From Promethearchaeota archaeon (GTDB lineage: Archaea > Asgardarchaeota > Lokiarchaeia > Sigynarchaeales > SOKP01), in assembly GCA_016839655.1 (NCBI GenBank), contig JAEOTW010000034.1, forward strand, positions 1-24,050: a DNA stretch of 24,050 nucleotides, in the 5' to 3' direction. The notes beneath the pieces were generated by a model, which saw nothing but the letters and a program-made list of their open reading frames with translations, made no database searches and was not told where the DNA came from. Positions within the stretch are counted from its first letter, which is position 1; every line of letters starts with the position of its first letter. The translations under genes were made by a program, and so were the position numbers. This document shows, piece after piece, positions 23,326 through 24,050 of the stretch.

Positions 23326-24050
23326 ATGACGATATATGAATTTAGTATAATTTCTACTACCGGATTTCCTTATTTTAATTCAATAATTAATCCTCTTCCA
23401 GAAGGAGTAAAACTGTTTCTTAGATTTTTTGACTTTTCTAAAGATAAATTAATTATTCAAGATCATTTAGAAGAAACCTCTAAATTTGATCTAACAGCTG
23501 GTTTAATATCTGCTTTGTTTGAATTTGCTAGAAATATAAATAAAAAAATAGAAGTTCTTGAATTTAAGCCTAAAAAAGATGAAAATCCAAATTATTTTGA
23601 TGAAAAAAAGTTAAAATATCATGGAGATGTTTTAATTACAGCACAAACTGAAACTTTTTTATTACATAAATCAGTTCGAGAAAAGATAAAATTGATCTAT
23701 AACAATTATATCGAGTCTAAAATTCCTCTTGAATCCGCTGATACTATTTATGAAAATGAAGAAAAAAAAATTAAAGCCATTTTAACAGATTTTGAAGCAA
23801 GAAAAAAGATCTCTAAAAATCGAAATGAAATGAAGCGTTTAGCAAACGATTTTTTGAATGAAATGAAAGATTATGGATTATGGGGAATATGTATAACATC
23901 ATTTGATCTTTCTCCAATTGTTTCTTACGGGAAGAAATATTCATTGGAAAATATATCTGATATTTTAAGACATATTGGATATATACCTGAAATTGCTCCA
24001 TTAGATTGGATTTATAGACAATCTTTTTTTTCTGATGAATCTGTTCAAGT
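23326..24050 (+). CDS. Protein with candidate longin-like N-terminal domain, C-terminally truncated by the window
   Basis: An open frame from the ATG at 23326 continues without a stop to the window edge: 241 complete codons. Codon use and amino acid content are ordinary for the window, so it is a real gene. No enzyme motif was recognised. The first 125 residues follow the order strand-strand (YEFSIISTTGFPYF), an amphipathic helix (DLTAGLISALFEFARNI), strands (KIEVLEF, GDVLITAQT), then another long helix (SVREKIKLIYNNYI). That order and the wording of the first helix resemble longin and roadblock-type domains, which are abundant in Asgard archaea next to small GTPases. After residue 140 come a charged helix and a further alpha/beta segment (LWGICITSFD, ISDILRHIGYIPEIAPLDW). 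The family call is tentative. Confidence 0.6.
   Translation, partial: MTIYEFSIISTTGFPYFNSIINPLPEGVKLFLRFFDFSKDKLIIQDHLEETSKFDLTAGLISALFEFARNINKKIEVLEFKPKKDENPNYFDEKKLKYHGDVLITAQTETFLLHKSVREKIKLIYNNYIESKIPLESADTIYENEEKKIKAILTDFEARKKISKNRNEMKRLANDFLNEMKDYGLWGICITSFDLSPIVSYGKKYSLENISDILRHIGYIPEIAPLDWIYRQSFFSDESVQ

Noticed and set aside
1..24050. Search by eye for CRISPR arrays, tRNA or rRNA genes, insertion sequences and attachment sites.
   Set aside because: No regularly spaced repeats, cloverleaf-like sequence, transposase frame or terminal inverted repeats were recognised; the gaps are short and AT-rich. A tRNA or small RNA scan could still find something that was missed.

Overview
The window is strongly AT-rich and looks like a piece of an Asgard archaeon, probably of the Lokiarchaeota type. 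Four things point there: the start of a Ras/Rab-like small GTPase at the left edge (P-loop GEPAVGKTS), a complete HDAC-fold deacetylase, a candidate longin-like protein at the right edge, and archaeal metabolism (coenzyme F420 and archaeal-type lipoate assembly genes). The lineage is an inference from gene content; no rRNA or other phylogenetic marker is present.

Layout. 1-70: truncated small GTPase (minus), divergent from an HDAC-family zinc deacetylase (187-1278). 1387-2295: a proline-rich, coiled-coil, zinc-ribbon protein of unknown role. 2547-14946: seven co-directional genes that look like one long transcription unit. They are a giant surface protein with an apparently dead transglutaminase-like domain and about four 240-residue repeats; a two-TM Ig-like protein with a cytosolic helical tail; a free copy of that tail; a DUF4350-like membrane protein with a related tail; a MoxR AAA+ ATPase; a DUF58 protein; and a polytopic membrane protein. 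The unit meets the next one tail to tail at 14946/14966.

14966-20187 (all minus): a five-gene cluster transcribed from right to left. It holds a radical SAM protein, a lipoate-protein ligase, a second radical SAM protein (together resembling the sLpl(AB)/LipS1/LipS2 lipoate system), a CofE-nitroreductase fusion (FbiB-like) and CofD. It therefore combines two cofactor pathways, lipoate and F420.

20375-23164: a bacterial-type leucyl-tRNA synthetase, divergent from the cofactor cluster. 23326-24050: the start of a protein that runs off the window.

The most interesting part is the MoxR-DUF58 surface unit. In bacteria, membrane segments, transglutaminase domain and DUF4129 tail are commonly fused in one protein. 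Here they are spread over several genes, the transglutaminase appears inactive, and the tail domain appears in three consecutive proteins. This suggests an ATPase-remodelled membrane assembly that displays large glycosylated ectodomains rather than an enzyme.
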